Source of the DNA: Mixia osmundae IAM 14324
Taxonomy: Eukaryota > Basidiomycota > Mixiomycetes > Mixiales > Mixiaceae
DNA length: 64,000 nt
Assembly: GCF_000708205.1 (NCBI RefSeq)
Contig: NW_014575553.1
Coordinates: 397,892-461,891, forward strand
Direction: 5' to 3'
Shown: positions 1 through 15,000 of the stretch, piece by piece
How positions within the stretch are numbered: position 1 is the first letter of the stretch
How the letters are laid out: each line of letters begins with the position of its first letter
Made by a program: the position numbers and the translations under genes
The notes under the pieces: model-generated
The model's database searches: none
Told to the model about the DNA's origin: nothing
Seen by the model: the letters and a program-made list of their open reading frames with translations, nothing else

Positions 1-3000
1 TGTTGCAGCTCGCTGTACATGTTCTTCAAACTGGCGGGAACTGCTAGACCAGGTCGGACGCTGAAACACAGACCGTGCGCATTGCCAGGCTGATGATACG
101 GATCCTGACCGATGATCACCACACGGACCTTTGTCAAGGGTGTATGTCTTGACCAGGCATACACGTCGGGAGCTGTAAGCAGATAAGTCTTGTTCAAGTC
201 GCGCTAGATTCGATGACTTACCAGGCGGAAAGATTTTGGTTTGCTGTACGTTTGCCTGCCTGAGACCTTCCCGCCAGAGAAAGCGCTTCAGTGTGAGGAA
301 GTAAGGCTTCTTGATCTCCGGTGCGAGCACTTTGAGCCAAGTAGAGCCCAAAGTGGTCATTTCAAGATCGAGTAGATCGCGCTCGCATGGGTCACCCGTG
401 GTGCTCAACTTGGCCAGGAAAGCTTGCTGATCGAATTTGACAGCATCGTAAGCTTCTAGTCGAGTAAGTGCAGGCGCGCTGGAGGCTGAGATCACGCTCG
501 ACACGGTCGTGGAGACGGCGCCGTTCGAATCGCTTGTTTCTACCGTCTCGGTGACTTTGACCTTCTTTGCCGGTGGCTTGAACATGGCATCGAGAGTGAG
601 CTGACGCTTGCCATCCTTGGCAGGCGAGCTCATGACTGGTCGTTGTCGATGCCTTGAAGCTGAGAGGGTCGTTTATCAAATCTCGTGACCGCGTCGCGTT
701 CGAATGACAAAACGTTGCTGGCCGCCAAACAACTCGCGAGCATTGTACGTACAAGCAGCAATCGGGATGGAATATGTCACTCAAGTCACGCCGCCGACTG
801 TGGTGCCGCCAAGCAAGATGTCCAGAATACCGCCAAGGATTGCCGGCAAGGAGGATATCGCGCCTGCCGGACAGCGACCGCAGCCGAGTCTGCACAAAGC
901 CAAGAGCAACGTTCAGCTTGCCACGCACCGGACGCCGCTGCAAGAGAATAGTAGTAAGTCTGAGTGGTCAGAGTGTGCTCGCTCGACTGAGCAATGTGGT
1001 CCGACAGACGCCCGACACGAGCGAGCAATGTCAAATGAAGGCTTCATTAGCGCAGGATCAGACACAGAGGCGAGCGCACTTTCGCTGGGACCACGCATGA
1101 AGAAGCTCAGTCCAGCACCGTGGGACATGGACAAACAAGCCGCGGGAGCGCCTTCGAGCAAGCTACTCGCATCCCCGTTTTCCGCTGGCAAGCCAAAAGC
1201 GCGTCACACAGGTCTCAAAGCGATCCTCACAAAGTCTGACGATGGCCACTCGCAAGATGACACGACGAATTGCTCCACTCCTAAGTCACCATCCGCAAAA
1301 TCTGTCAAGTCGTCTCGCAGTAGGAAGAATTCGATGGCAAGTTTGAGCGATGCGGGCCATTCGCACCTCACGACATGTGCCGATGCTCCGCCGGTACCCC
1401 TCCTCAGAGAAAGCAAGTACGTCTCACCTTCAGGTGCACGGCCAGAAGACAAGAGCCTCTCGCCATTTTTCGCGCCAACTGCCAGCCCGACACCTTCAGC
1501 AGCTGTGTCGCATCGCACCATCAGCGAGCCACCCTCGCCTGCGCCGCTGCCAAGTCCATCGCTGCAGCCCGCGCCCTTGCCTGCCTATGAGATGCCAAGT
1601 TCGCCCATCGGAAGCGTCATGCCGAGCACGACACAGACTGTGCCGACATTCAAGCTCATCTCGCTGCATGACGCTCAAGCGCTCGCAAGGGACAAGGCCG
1701 CTGCTGCCGTAGCTGCACGCAAAGCAGCTAACCCAGACTGGGACGACGCCGCGCCTCTAGACGCGTTCTCGGGAGATGAGAACGCCATCACGAGGGGCTC
1801 AGCGCCTAGTAAGGCTACAAAAGCACACCGAAAGACTGGCTTCTTGGGTATGTTCAAATCCAAGGCAGATGAAGATGACATCTCTTCGTGGCCCAAACTC
1901 AATATCAACTCGCCACCATCGCCCAAGCCATTCCCAGAGCTCGCCTTGCCTGCCATCAGCGAGCCGGTCTCTCAATCCCCTGCGCAACTCAGCCCGCCCG
2001 TTCTGCTTTCGCCCGGCGGCACGACCTCGCTTGAACCGCCCAGCTTGACCTTGCGTCCCGTGTCGATGTTCTCAGCCAGCACATCATTCGGTCTGTATCT
2101 GGACGAGAACAGAGCGGATGGTATAGCAGAAGAGAGCGAATTGCCTTCGCCTGCTCTATCGGGTCAGGACGAGCTGTTACCTTCGCCTTCTACTGCCGCC
2201 TCTTCGCTGGGTCCCTCTTCAATCCAATCATTTGAAGTAAAGAAGCCGTCAAGTTCGACCGACCCGGCCGTCATGGCTCTGTACGAGCAGATCCTCAAGG
2301 CTCGCAGCTCCTGGCGAAGTCAGATGAAGGTACTCGAGACGCAAGTTGACAGTCTCACGACCGAAGTCACGCGTCTCCGTCAAGAGAAATCATCACCGCA
2401 ACTCGTACGCCCTTTCCGCCCGTTCAGCAGCTTTGTGCTGATTTCGGAAGGACAGTGCAAACACTGTCATGCTGATTTATAAGTCATACACGAGGGAAAG
2501 ACTTTGCTTGTAATGCTAGAGGTCGTAAGGTATCATGCATCGTGTACAACCGGCTCTTGTGAGATACATACAATAAGGTTCGAGTGGGGATTACGAAGAC
2601 TCCATACCGCCAATGACATCGTCTGCAAAGGCGACCTCGGAAATCCGCCGCCTGAGTTCTGGCTTGGCCGCTATGCCAGTCGATTCGGCAGTGTCGTCCG
2701 ACAGCCCGTCATTTTTCGATCTGCGCAGAATCGATACTGGCTGCGACGACGTTGTCGATCCGGAGCGTGAGGATCGGACGGAGCCATTGAGGGAGGGCGA
2801 TGCGTCGTATGCTTGTGAAAAGTCGCTCGCTTGGCCGGGTACAGCAGGAGTCGGTGGAAGCGGATTGCGCATGCGCGCCAGGCTGATCGGCGTGGGCGAA
2901 AGAGCATCAGAATCGCTTTGCTCTTCGTCCGAGGTGGTCGTCTCGAGCGGCAGAGGCAAGCGAGTTTTGGGCCCGCTGGGAGAGCGATAAGGCGCAGATA

Positions 3001-6000
3001 GGAGCGAGTTGTGCCCTCGTCTCCTTTGTGCGCTCGTTCGGGATACTCCACGGCCAAAGGTGAGGCTGTCCCGCGCGTCTTGCTCGAGGGTATCGGATCG
3101 GTTGGATACGTAGTCGCCGACGGTGCCATTGCTGAGTCCCGCGATCAGTCCTACGAGCAGGCCGACGCATGCTCCGGATGCGAAGAAGACGACGAGCGGA
3201 CGGAACTGTGGTAGCCACTCGAGATCAGTCACAAGATTGCCTGAGCAGAAGTGGACTGACGCGATAGAAGAGCCCGATTGCAAATGCGCTCGGCTTGAAG
3301 ACGCCGAGCCAGAAGGGAACGAGTAACGGTGTGGTGACGAGTCTGATGAGCGACCAGGACCATGCCAGGCAGAAGATCGTGACCGAATAGACGATGGACA
3401 CGCAGAATGGCAGGATGACGCGCCAGGTTATCCTGAGAGGATGATGGAGAAAGAGCGAGAAGAGGGCCTTGACGGCATTGACGAGGTTGCGTATGTTTGC
3501 AGGCGATCTCTTTGGCTTTGCCGGCTTGGTGGCCGTCCTGTTCTCTGTCGAAGTGGGTACTCCAGAGGGCGTGGCTCGCGGCAGGTATATATGGGCTGTC
3601 GTCGTCTCAAGTACGACGTGAGTGGCACCCTCGTGATCAGCCTCATGGGTCTCATTTTTCGTGCTGCCATTGTTGGTCCGTGTTGCGGACTGTGCGGGCG
3701 GCAAGGCTGCTAGAGAGGACGAAGGAGGAGCACGGTCTTGTATCGCTCCTGGCATGTACTCCTTCAGTCTGTTCCTCATCGCATTCTGCCCTGTGGCTCG
3801 TGTGACACATGCCGCAAGGAGAAGAGTGAGCAGCCATGGCTGCTTCATCCTCCCTGGCCTGACGAAGTGCTTGTTGATCGCTGACCGTCGCTGATGTCAC
3901 GGAGACGCGTCTCTCTCTTCCGCCAGCGGCTGTTCGCTGATGAGCGAGGCACCCCTGCCGGCGAGACAGCTCGTCAAATATGTCGCACGGTGCTTCTACA
4001 CCGGCTATCCAGTCGTCATCCTCGACTTTCTCACCCAGCAGCCCGTGTATGTCAGACATCCTCCGCCGACGATCTGCATTGACCTCAGCAAACGTGCAAC
4101 AGCATCAAGGACGAAGATCTGGCGGCTCTGCTGGGCGTCACCAGGAGCGAGATGGTCAAGCATATGTCCAAGCTGCTCGGCCAGCGGTTGGCATGCGCGT
4201 ACGCATTGAAGTTGACAGCTGCGAGCGTCATGTTGGTCTGATGCTCGTTTACTCAGCTATGCACGCAACGAGGTCAGGCCAGGTGGACTAAAGGCAGTCG
4301 AGCGTACATACTACTTCATCGATTACAAACTCTTCATTGATGTCGTCAAGCTGCGTCTCTACAAGATCGGCCAGCGCATCACTGCCATCTCAGGCAATGT
4401 CAGTTTCCTGCGCCGTGCTCAACGAAAAGGCAGCGATGAACTTGTCTGAACAGGCTATCGAATCGCAAGGATGGTACTGTCCTCGCTGTAAAGCGAATTA
4501 CAAGATTGAGGATGCAGGCGATCTGTTGTCCTATTCTGGCCAGATGATCTGCACTGTCACCGGCTGCGAGACCCAAGTCATCGACAATGGCAGTGCAGAG
4601 GAGAACAAGAAGCATCAGAAGACACAAGCGAGATTGCAGGCTCAGACTGCTGTCATACAAGACTGGTTGAGAAAGACAGACACCATGACTTTGCCTGCGT
4701 GAGCCTTGGCAAATTTCTCAGATGGCGCAGGAACCTGACGCTGGTCGCCCAGCTTCGATGTGGCCAACTGGCTCGCCATCAATATGCCTGTCAGAGGCTC
4801 TGCCAGCGAGCTGCCAGATGCGCAAGGCGGCGCGCAAGCCTCTGAGATCAGGATCGAAATGGGTGCAGCCGGCTTGAATGCCGCGCAAAAGGCTGCTCTC
4901 GCAGCTGCCGAAGAACTCAAAGCGTACATGTCTCCTGTATCTGACATCTTGATCTTTTGCGCTGATGCGTATATGCAGACAACAAAACGCGTTGCCGGTC
5001 TGGATAGCAGAATCGACTGTTGCCGGCCTGGACGCTACTGCGCAATCAGCGGCCTCAACTTCAGAGAATGCTCTCGCCTCGCCCACTTCTCCTCTGAAGT
5101 CTCCCGAGGGCAAGCAAGACGCAAAACCTGCCGCGGATGCAGAATACGAAGCCTACTATGCTCGTATGCAAGCTAGAGATAGCTCAAACACGATGCAGTC
5201 GCCAGATGTGGCTTCGCCCACGAGATCAGCGCAGAGCAGCATTGCTTATGGCAAGCGGCCTCTCTTCGATGCGCCGGACGCAGCAGACGCAAAGCGGTCA
5301 AGAATTGAGGAAGAGGAGGAAGACAGCGATTCGGATGCACCGCCCGAGGAGACCGACCATGCAGATTCTCTAATGGTCGTGGTCGACGGCGAGGAGCATC
5401 CGTTTCAAACGGTAGTAGACTCGCAAGCTTTGCAAGACGCGATGAGGCCAGACGAATACGACGCCTTCATGGAGATCTATGCGTCCCAAAGCTAATCCCA
5501 AGGCTGCAGTGAGTGGACTGTTGTCACACTGTAATACATTCAACAAGCAAGTGACTGCAAGTGTATCATTTGTACATTGCTGCGTCTGATCGCCTTTGAC
5601 CGATCGGTTGACCAAAGGATGCTTTTTGCCTCGGCTTGCCCGGCGTCTTCGGCAATGACCAGATGAGTGGCTCTGCGTGTCGTTGCTTCGATGCCCATGC
5701 GAGCGCAACATCCCGCTTCGATCTTGCCGCCTGAGCTTGGAGGAATTCGGGACCTCGGGAGCGATGACGAGGCACAGGTCGTTTGTAGAGCGTGTCATTG
5801 ACTGGCAGGGGAACGTCATCCGGCAAGGTCGCTTCGCGTTGCATGCTGTCGCCATTGGCAAACAGAGTCCTGTTTGTAAGACGAAGCGAATCGTAGATGT
5901 CCAAGCTCTCGCCAGATGGTATCGGAACGGGCTGCGAGGGTGTGACGCAGTCCATATTAACCTCTTTCCTGAAGACGTGATCGACGTCGACCGCCGAGAA

Positions 6001-9000
6001 GAATGCGCAAGACTGTTGAAGAAGCCTTAGTCAAGATTACGGAGTAACAACGTCTGGCTTACTTGGGGCAGATCGTCCATCTCGAGCTTATAGCTGAACA
6101 TGGATCTTGTCCAGAGATTCGCAATCTGTAGAGCCAAGCTAGCTCGATACTTGTCCTCGTCCTTGACAAGGTATCTGATTTCGTCGTGTACCGAGATCAT
6201 ATAGCGCGCAGCAATGTCGAAGCGACGCGTGAGATATTCCATGGCGACGATGAGCAGGTGCAAGTAGTCAACACCGCTCGATTGGACTGCCCAATTGACG
6301 CGCGAAGGCATAAAGTCCTCGCCTGCTTCTGATTTTGCAGTCTTGGGCAGATTTGACTTTGACAGCGCTTTCGTAACGCCGCAGCCAAGTGCAGGGGTAC
6401 GCGGATCATCACTCATTGCGATTTCCTCGAGTTTGTTGAACAGAAAGCTCTCGGTGCCGCCGAACCAGAAGCGACGGTCGAATGCGTCTTTGCGGTACGT
6501 ATTGATGCCTTTTGTGGAGACGTACAGCTGCTTTGCGAGTGCGGTAGCGGCCTCTTTCGTCTGTGTGGGATTCGATTTTGTCAAGAGCTGTACAGCGTGT
6601 CGCACGCCGGCTCCATAAATACGCGAATAATTGAATACCTTGGCATCGTCTCGCGAGATGCCCAGAATGGAAGCGGTCTTTGAGTGTAAGTCCGTGCCTT
6701 CCGACTTTGTGCCTTCGAGGGTCATCCATCCTATTGCCGTAGCGCCATGAACACCGAATTGAGCATCCCCCATGACGCTGCTAATCCAGAGCTCTTCCGA
6801 ATCGACATCTGCGCCGACGATGGAGTAGCCCGGAGGTGCTTTGACCATCGCTTTAAGCTCTGAGCCCAATCGGTTCTTCTTCGCATTCGACGCTGCTAGC
6901 CAGGTTTTCTCTACAGCACGACGCGTGACTGTACCCATTGTGACGACTTGAGGGAGTATCATACCAAGCCTGACGTCGGCGCTTGTCGGGGAAGAGGTAT
7001 CCGAGTCTCGCCACACGACGAATTGCTGAACAATACGATCTCGTGCGCTGACCCAGTAGCTACATTGTGCGTTCATGTCGAGCGCCTCTTTGGCGACTGG
7101 ATACTCCGAGCTGAGGATGCCCTGCTCAAAGGCAGGCATGAAAGGTTTGCTGAGCGGACTGCCCACATTGGCATCCTCGCCATCTTTATGCGGCAGCTTG
7201 TAGTATTGCGCGTCAGAATCGAAAGACAGGTTGGCATCGGCGAGATTGGTGAACTTGAGCGGCTTGCGCTCTGATGCCGAGCTAGCCGACACTTCGCTTA
7301 AAGAGACCCGATAAGTCCAGCCATGTTCGCGCGAATGCACGAGCGGGTAGCCTTCCCATCGAAGCTTGAGCAACAGAGGCGACACTCGCGTTCTGACGGA
7401 CAGATCGAGTCCTTTGCCGATCTTGTCCAGGTCCCAGAACCATTTTGGCCAGATCAGATCCGCGGCATCTGGTTCGTCGAGTGCTGCTTCTGCGATGTCT
7501 GCTTCGTTTGTGTCTGCACAGGCTCGTTCGCCGGCTCTGTCGAAGCGAGACCCGGTGGGTAGCTCTACTTCAACCTCGTCCCAATCGAGTTGCCTGAGCC
7601 AGGAATCGGCCTTCGCTTTGCTCCGAGGCATCTCCTGCAGTGCGGCTAGGGCAAGCTCTGTCAATCTGGACTGCAGCAATGCTGCGACGTCTGCGTTGTC
7701 ACTCTTTGGTGCAACGATGTATGCTAACAATTCGGCGTTTGGCGAAGCGAGCTTGCCAGATTCGAAGAGTTTCTTGGTGGAAGGAGCGATGATCGTCCGA
7801 ATCTTCCCAGTGGACTTGAAGAAGTAGAGACCTGAGCTGCTATCTGAGTCGGGCTCGACCCGCCTCTCACAAGTCGTGTCGAGCTCAAATTGCGAAGCTT
7901 TATCGTCGGACACGTGGAACAGCCAGCCATGAGCCTTGGAATGTCTCACGGGATAGCCCCGCCAAGACAGATTGAGCAAGAGGGCAGCCTGTGTGCTGTT
8001 GTGCTCTATCGTGATAGCGTCGCCGTCGCTGCCCAAGCAAGCGGCAAACCATTTCGGCAAGACAGTGAGACCATTATCTGGCTTCAGATCGGCGGCGGCT
8101 TTTGATCTACGGGCTCGCTTATTGCCTGGCAGCCTGCGAGCGCGTTTCGGAGACCAATCGAGTTGCTTGAGCCAAGGATCCTGTTCGTAGACTGGCCGAC
8201 CACTCTCATCTTCCTTGAAGATGAGTCGCCGGGCTTCTTGAGCGAGCATGCGCAAGCGCTCCTGTACGGCCTCCGAGAGCTCCCTGAACTTGCTGTCTGC
8301 TCTTTCGATGAATTCGGGCCAGCTCTGATCGACGGGCAGGAAAGGATTGCCCATATTGAGCATGCCTGCAAAGCTGACCGGGTTGGGGCATGTTTGACGG
8401 AAGGCAGGCAGGACAATAGCATAGACACGGTGGGTTGTCGCCACATCGGTCGCACAGTAGGTCATGAGCTCCTGGAAGTGATCGACGACTTGTTCGCGCG
8501 AGTAATGCTCGAAACAGTCTCGTGGCCGTTTGTCGACTTCGAGGCCCAAATGGAGCTTGGCAACGTCGGCCAATGAGCTGAGGGAGCTGACATCTTGCCA
8601 TGCTCTGTCCATACCTGCATCGAATGAAGCCGGCTCGTCTGATGCGGCGGCGGCTTTGGCAATCTTGGCTTTGCGATAGGCCATCCAGGCCATTCTCTGC
8701 GGTGACGAGAGACCATAGACGGCGACGTGGAGTGACATGGTGTCCACGAATCGCGTCTTTGTTCTCTCGAGACTGTATTCCTCCCGAAGGCGAGCACGAT
8801 CGTAGCTCACTGCGTGGCCGACAATGACACGCTCGCGATCGCTGGGCATGGGGACGAGCTGCTCCATATCTTCGGTCTGTCCGAGCAGCCAGGGAGAAGC
8901 CCAGCTGTACCAGTGCCTCTCGGATGCAGCAGCAGCGATGACAGCATACGGGCTGATCTTGTAGAGCGTCTCTACATCAAAGACGATTGCGTCATCGGAT

Positions 9001-12000
9001 GGAGCCAGGACGGATTCCCATGAGCCATCCCTGTTATAGCGTGTCCAGCCTGGCTCCATGGCCCACTCGACAGGCTGCTCGGGCAGGGTGACATTGAGGG
9101 CAAAGTGTTCGGACAGGCTGAGGTAAGGCTGGGCAGAAGCGAGTCCGAGCCGCCAGAAATGTTCATCGATGTTGCTGCCTTGTAGCTTGGGCAGGATGAA
9201 GTCGGTCTCCGGTATCGGCTTGCTCACCGTCTTGGCCAGTCCGTGAGCGGCGAGATGCTGCTTGGAGATGTCGAGCGCCCTCAGATCTGGCAAGGGGAAC
9301 TTGGCTCCCTTGAAGACCTGCCGGTGGAGACTCCGCGAGAGTAGCTGGACAGAGACTTCATTGCGAGGCACTGCAGCGCTTGCCAGCGCATCAGACGACT
9401 GGACGCATCCGATGGAGCTTGTGCCGACCTGAGTGAACCTCAAGTGGCTCTGAGTCTGGATGATGGGAGGGGGCATGAGAGGCCAGGGCTCTGTTGCTTG
9501 TCCATGCACGAGCAGCATGCTTCGAGTGCCGTGATCGAAGCATGGCCGTCGATCGGGGCCTACTGCTTCCTACTCGACTTGACTGGTCTCCCTCCTCGGC
9601 CGGCACATCTTGCTCGCTTTGGCTTGTCCAGCGACTGCGACAACTTCCTCGCGGCCGACTGCCAAAAATTGTCGACTGGCCGTCACCGGTGTCGTCGAAA
9701 GATGGCCAAAGATCCAGCCAGCAAGGCGAGCAAGCCCCGTGCGAAGGACAAGGACGGGCCAGTGGCATCGACGTCCAAGACGAAAGCGAAGCAAGACAAG
9801 GGAACAACAGCAGGCAAGCTCATGCTGGCCCGTTGACTCACGCGAGAGGCGGACTGACTTTGATGAGGTTCAGGCGAGTCGGGCGATGGCGCAAGCTCGG
9901 TCAAGAAGGGCAAGAAGAAGCGGACGGACGATGCTGACGCTGAAAAGGCCGAGAAACCGACGACGATGCGACTGAGCAAGGCTGAAAATGCGGTCTATGT
10001 TCACCTCCTGGAGGCAGCCAAGGTCGGTCCTGGGGAGCATCAGGCCAGTGTATCTGCATACTGATCCTGTCGGCTGTTGCAACAGTCTGTCAAAGTGGAC
10101 GTGCTCGAAGAAGCCCTCAATCTCGAGCGCACGCAGCTCACGGCTATCCTCAATAAGCTATCCGACGTGGTACGTGATCGTGCGCTCTTTGCCTGCGCCA
10201 GCTGATCTTGGAGAACGATCAGAACCTCACAGAGTATACCCAAGTCGGCAAGCACCTCTGCGTACTCGCCCGCTCGCGACAGGAAGCAAAGACGTACGCC
10301 GAGCGCTCTCGTCATTTTCGTGCAGCTGACACGTTATGTTGACGGACACGACAGTCGTGCGAGTATGCCTGTCGAGAACAAGCTCGTCTACGACACCATT
10401 CGAGCTGCCGGCAACGTCGGCATCTGGACCAAGACCCTCAAGACAAAGACCAATTTGCATCAGACGGTCATCAGTCGCGTCCTCAAGCAGCTCGAAAAGG
10501 ACAAGCAAGTCAAATGCGTCAAGTCCGTCAAGACGCCCACGCGGAGGATCTACATGCTCGCAGAGCTCACGCCTTCTGCCGAGTTGAGCGGAGGACCCTG
10601 GTTCCACGATAACGAGCTCGATCTCGATTTCATCAACATGCTCTGCATGACAGTACTCAATCTGATCAGAAACGCAACCTGGCCCAAGGCCAAAAAGGGA
10701 GACAGTGGCGCCCTTCTACCCGCTAGTCACACGCCGCTGCTACCCAGCGTCTGGCAACTCCTTCAGGAGATCCAGCAACTCCGGATCGTCAACCAGCCTC
10801 TCACTGCAGACAACCTAGCAGAGATCCTCGACATCCTCGTGCTTGACAGAGAGATCGAGAAGATCAGAGTCGCTCACTTGCCGACCGAATGGATCGACGC
10901 TCTCGAGAGCGATAAGCCCAAGGGTAGACCCATCTACAGGGAGAGCTCGCCGGAATCGAGCGACATTGATGCAGATACCGACATTGACGGGAGCGATGAC
11001 GACAAGCCCTTCCAGGCAAATGGGAACGGCAAGAACAAACGCGCTCGCAAGGATTCTCCTGGCACTGCAGCGCCAGCCCTCAAACGACCACGAATCGGAT
11101 CCCCCCCGCTGGAGGAGGCTGGTGAGGAGGACGCAAAGCCGATCGATGGCCTCGTCTCGTTCAAGCGGTGCGGTGACACCGTCATACCGCCGACCAACGA
11201 ACCCTACAATGTCTACCGAGCCCTTCGGCATAGCACGCCCAATCCATATAAAGCCCTGATGTACAAAAGTGACGAACGCAAGGTCGCTCAGATCAAGTTG
11301 ACAGACCTCGAGAACCCCACAGACATCTTTGGGCTCAAGATGGGCTTGACCGAGCTCCCCTGCACAACTTGTCCGGTCAGGAAGCAGTGCAACAATCGCG
11401 GGCGACCGCAAGTCTACGCTCCATCGCCCAATGCACCTTCTGCTCAAGTCATGGAAATGTATCAGAGGTCGCAGCTGCAATCGAGCATCGCCAAGGGTAC
11501 GGACGACTTGATCAAGATGAGAGTCCCGGGTTCGAGTACGAAGTCGCGCCTCGATCCTGCTGCGAAATACAGAGCTTCGCTCTCACACAACCCGGTATCA
11601 ACTGTCAATCCGAGAGGTTGTATCCACCTGAACAAGTGGCTCGAGATTGGCTACGAGAAGTACCTCGAAACGATCAAGGACGAAGACGACGAAGAAGAGG
11701 AGGAGGAGGCGCAGGAGGGCGTCTAGCATGACGAACCAGTCCGCTCGTATTATGACATGTTGCTGTCTCACCAATTTGCATTGTCTTGGACGATCGCGCG
11801 TCGCGCTTTCTCCTCCTCTCCTGCTCATGCGCTCTCGCATCATGAGCAGTCCCACACAAAGCCTCGAGACGCATCTCTCTGCTCCTCCAGCGCCACTCGA
11901 CCAGTCTCAGCTGCTCAACGCCCAGCGCAGCATCGTAGACGATGCCGCCGCTCAGTTCAGTCGCACGGTTTTCAATGCCCCTTCCTCGCCCTCCTCTGAC

Positions 12001-15000
12001 CCGCTAGCTTCGCAGAAATCCTGGTGGATCTCCGTCAGCTCCGAGAGGACTTTGAATGCTGGGCTTCTGCTCGCCTTCATCAGGTTGGAACGCCTGCTAT
12101 AGCGTATTCTGCGTCACACTGAAAGCCATCACAGACGGACGACGTGGTCGAAGCCCGTCTGAAAGCGGGCATCGAAGAGATCACTGCGCTCGAGCGTGAT
12201 CAAGGTAAGCTTCGTTGAGGCCGGACATGATACAATGCTGACTGAGCGCTACAATCGCAGCCCAGAAGGATGCCCGCCTTCGCGCCTTCGTCGAGCAAGT
12301 CAAGCACGCTTTCAACAGTCTTCAATATTGATTGGTACAACACCAATAAAATATCAGCAATGATAGTGTTGCATATGGCACAAACACGAGTGAGGCGGTT
12401 GGACGATGGAGTGATCTGTGAGCTTTGAGATGGCTTAGCCGCCACTCAGGGGCCCTACAGGCGGAAGCCGCCTGAGGTCGCCAGGCGGATGAGGAGAACC
12501 GTCTGAGCTGGCGACGCTAGAGTCGCGAAGATCGAAAGAGTCCTTGTGGTCCCTGTCGTGGAAGCCCGAGGGAACAGCCTGATCTAGTGGCTGAGTTGTC
12601 AGGGAGGTCGATGGTCGAGGCGAGACGAGGTCAGATGCACTTTCTATCGTGTTTTCTGTCGCACTGCTTGCCAAGGTAGAATCCGTGCGCGTGCTGTCCG
12701 TATGCGCGCTCTCGACAGGATGTAGAATAGGCTTGGCGGGTGATTTTTTCTCACTTGCAGACTTGCGCTTCATATGCTTCTTTACCCATTTCAGCGTCTT
12801 CGTTGGCGTACTAGCCTGCTTACTCGGCCGCACGACAGCCACCTCGTCGTCACGTACCGCAACCTCGTCTTCGGATTTCCATTCGTCGCCAGTGAGAGAG
12901 ATCCGACTCGATCTGCGCGAGTTTGGTATCGAATTCTCCGCCGAGCGACCTTGCTTTGGACTACTCGATGAGCTTCTCGGATTATGCAAAGGGCGCGTTG
13001 GCGTATCGCGGAACTTGACGCCAGAATTGCCCTTTTCAGCGGGCTCGGAATCGTCGAGCGCTCCATACAGGCGAATCGCTGCACGTTCGAACCCAGTCAG
13101 CACAAAGATCATCACACAAAGGACGGAACGTGCCTCTTTCGACCAGAGGAAAAGGTACCTCGGTCAAAGAGCGATGGACCTGCCCGATGCCTGGCACAAA
13201 GTGAAGCGTCACGTCGAGATAGCCTTTGACATGCTCCTCGCTGAGCGTTTGTCTCCGCTTCATCTCGCTGACTCGGTCCGACATTTGTACTGTAAGCTGG
13301 TGTGCTGCCTCATATAGCTTCTCTCGTCGCTGCCTCGACTTTGAGACCTTTGCATCCGGATCGACCCATTTGCAGGGCACGACGCCTGGCTCGTCTTCAG
13401 CGCACGTCGCATGTCGAGCCAGGTTGTGGCCATAGATTGGCAGGGTCAAGCGGACATAGCCCTGATCAACAAGTTTCTGGGGCCAAATCGTCGCTTGGCC
13501 GTATACAGCCTGCTGCAAGTGGCGAGTCTCTTTGAACTGAATAACGCATGGCTCGCGCCTTCGGTCGAACATTGGCACTCGCATGGGCGTTCTGTGAGCC
13601 CAATTTGCAGCGTATGTATCCAGATCAACTGTTCACGGTCTCAACTCGGCATGAATGGGTAAGGGCAGACTTACAATTTGTGTCTCCTTCGAACGGCTCA
13701 GCCCCGGCCTCGCCCGCGGTCGCATAGCTGTACGTCCCAACTGATGCGGTTGCTACACCCACGAACGTCCTGTCGATGCCTCGTGCGCGCATATGAGAGA
13801 TCTCCAGCGTGCCCACGTCCCAGCCTTGCAGCTCTGCAACCCACTTTGGTATCAGCTGGTGTAACCAGAACAGAGAGCTCTACTTGCGATCTGGTAGCGC
13901 CATATCAAGAGCCTTAAACAGCAAAGAGATCCGAATGCGGCCAACACCTTTGCCTCGAGTAAGTGGGTACCAGTGTGAGACTTGGCTGCGGCGCGAGATG
14001 ACTTCGTTCAGATTGAGCGTGACTGCCCCTACGAGAGTATCCTGCGGGTCGTTCTCATTCTTCTCAAAGACTGCGAGATCAAGTCGGGTATCTGTCCAAT
14101 CCTTGCAGAAGAACTCTTCGCCGTGGTTGACATAGGGCGAAAATGCCTTCTGCACGCGAGTCTCGTGATACTGTTCGCCATTGCAAAAGATGACACAGTA
14201 CGTGGACGGGCTGGCGTCGGTGCGATCTGTCGAGAGCTTACCGGCTGGCTTGTGTGTAGGTGTCTCAATGTTGGCGACTTGATGGATATGCACAGAGATG
14301 AGGCCTGTTTTCTTGTCCGGCGAAGGCGGGATAGTCGAATCGAGCATCTCGCGCATCCTCGTGGCATATAATCCCGACCGAGTCTCGCTTTCTCGCGATG
14401 CTCGGTCGAGGAAGGGCACCCGGCGAGAGCCAACGGGTAGCTCAAGGCCAAGGGCGCGATCCTCATCCGCCGTGAGAACCTTTGCTAGGGGGTAATAGCC
14501 CACAGTGTACCGCATCTGTCCGGCGAAAGCTGTAGCTCGTCTTACCGCTCGAATGGGCTCCCTGCGCTCCGACACCACGCTAGGGTTGTCTACGAGCTCT
14601 TGCAGCTTGACGTCCAGGAAGCCGATGATATCAGAGTCGGTCAGACGATCAGCATGTGATATCGTGATCCTGATAGCATCATTGTCTGACAGATGAGAAG
14701 GTAGGACTTTGACAAAGACTGATTCCTGCCAGCAGGGCATCTTACATTGCCGAATGATCCTCGTCTTGTAAATGACTTTGCCGGACAAGATAACTTCGAT
14801 GAAAGTGTCAAGATGATGAGTCTCGTGGTGTACGCCCAGCTCGGATGCTGACAGCAAGCCGAGGAAGATAACACCACAATGCTCGGTCTTGAGGGGGATG
14901 TCTGATCCCATTATGATCTTTGATACGTCTAGTGTATACGAGCGAGGCGAGACAAAATTCTCTGCCACGATGTTGATAGAAGAGAGGATGTAGGACGATA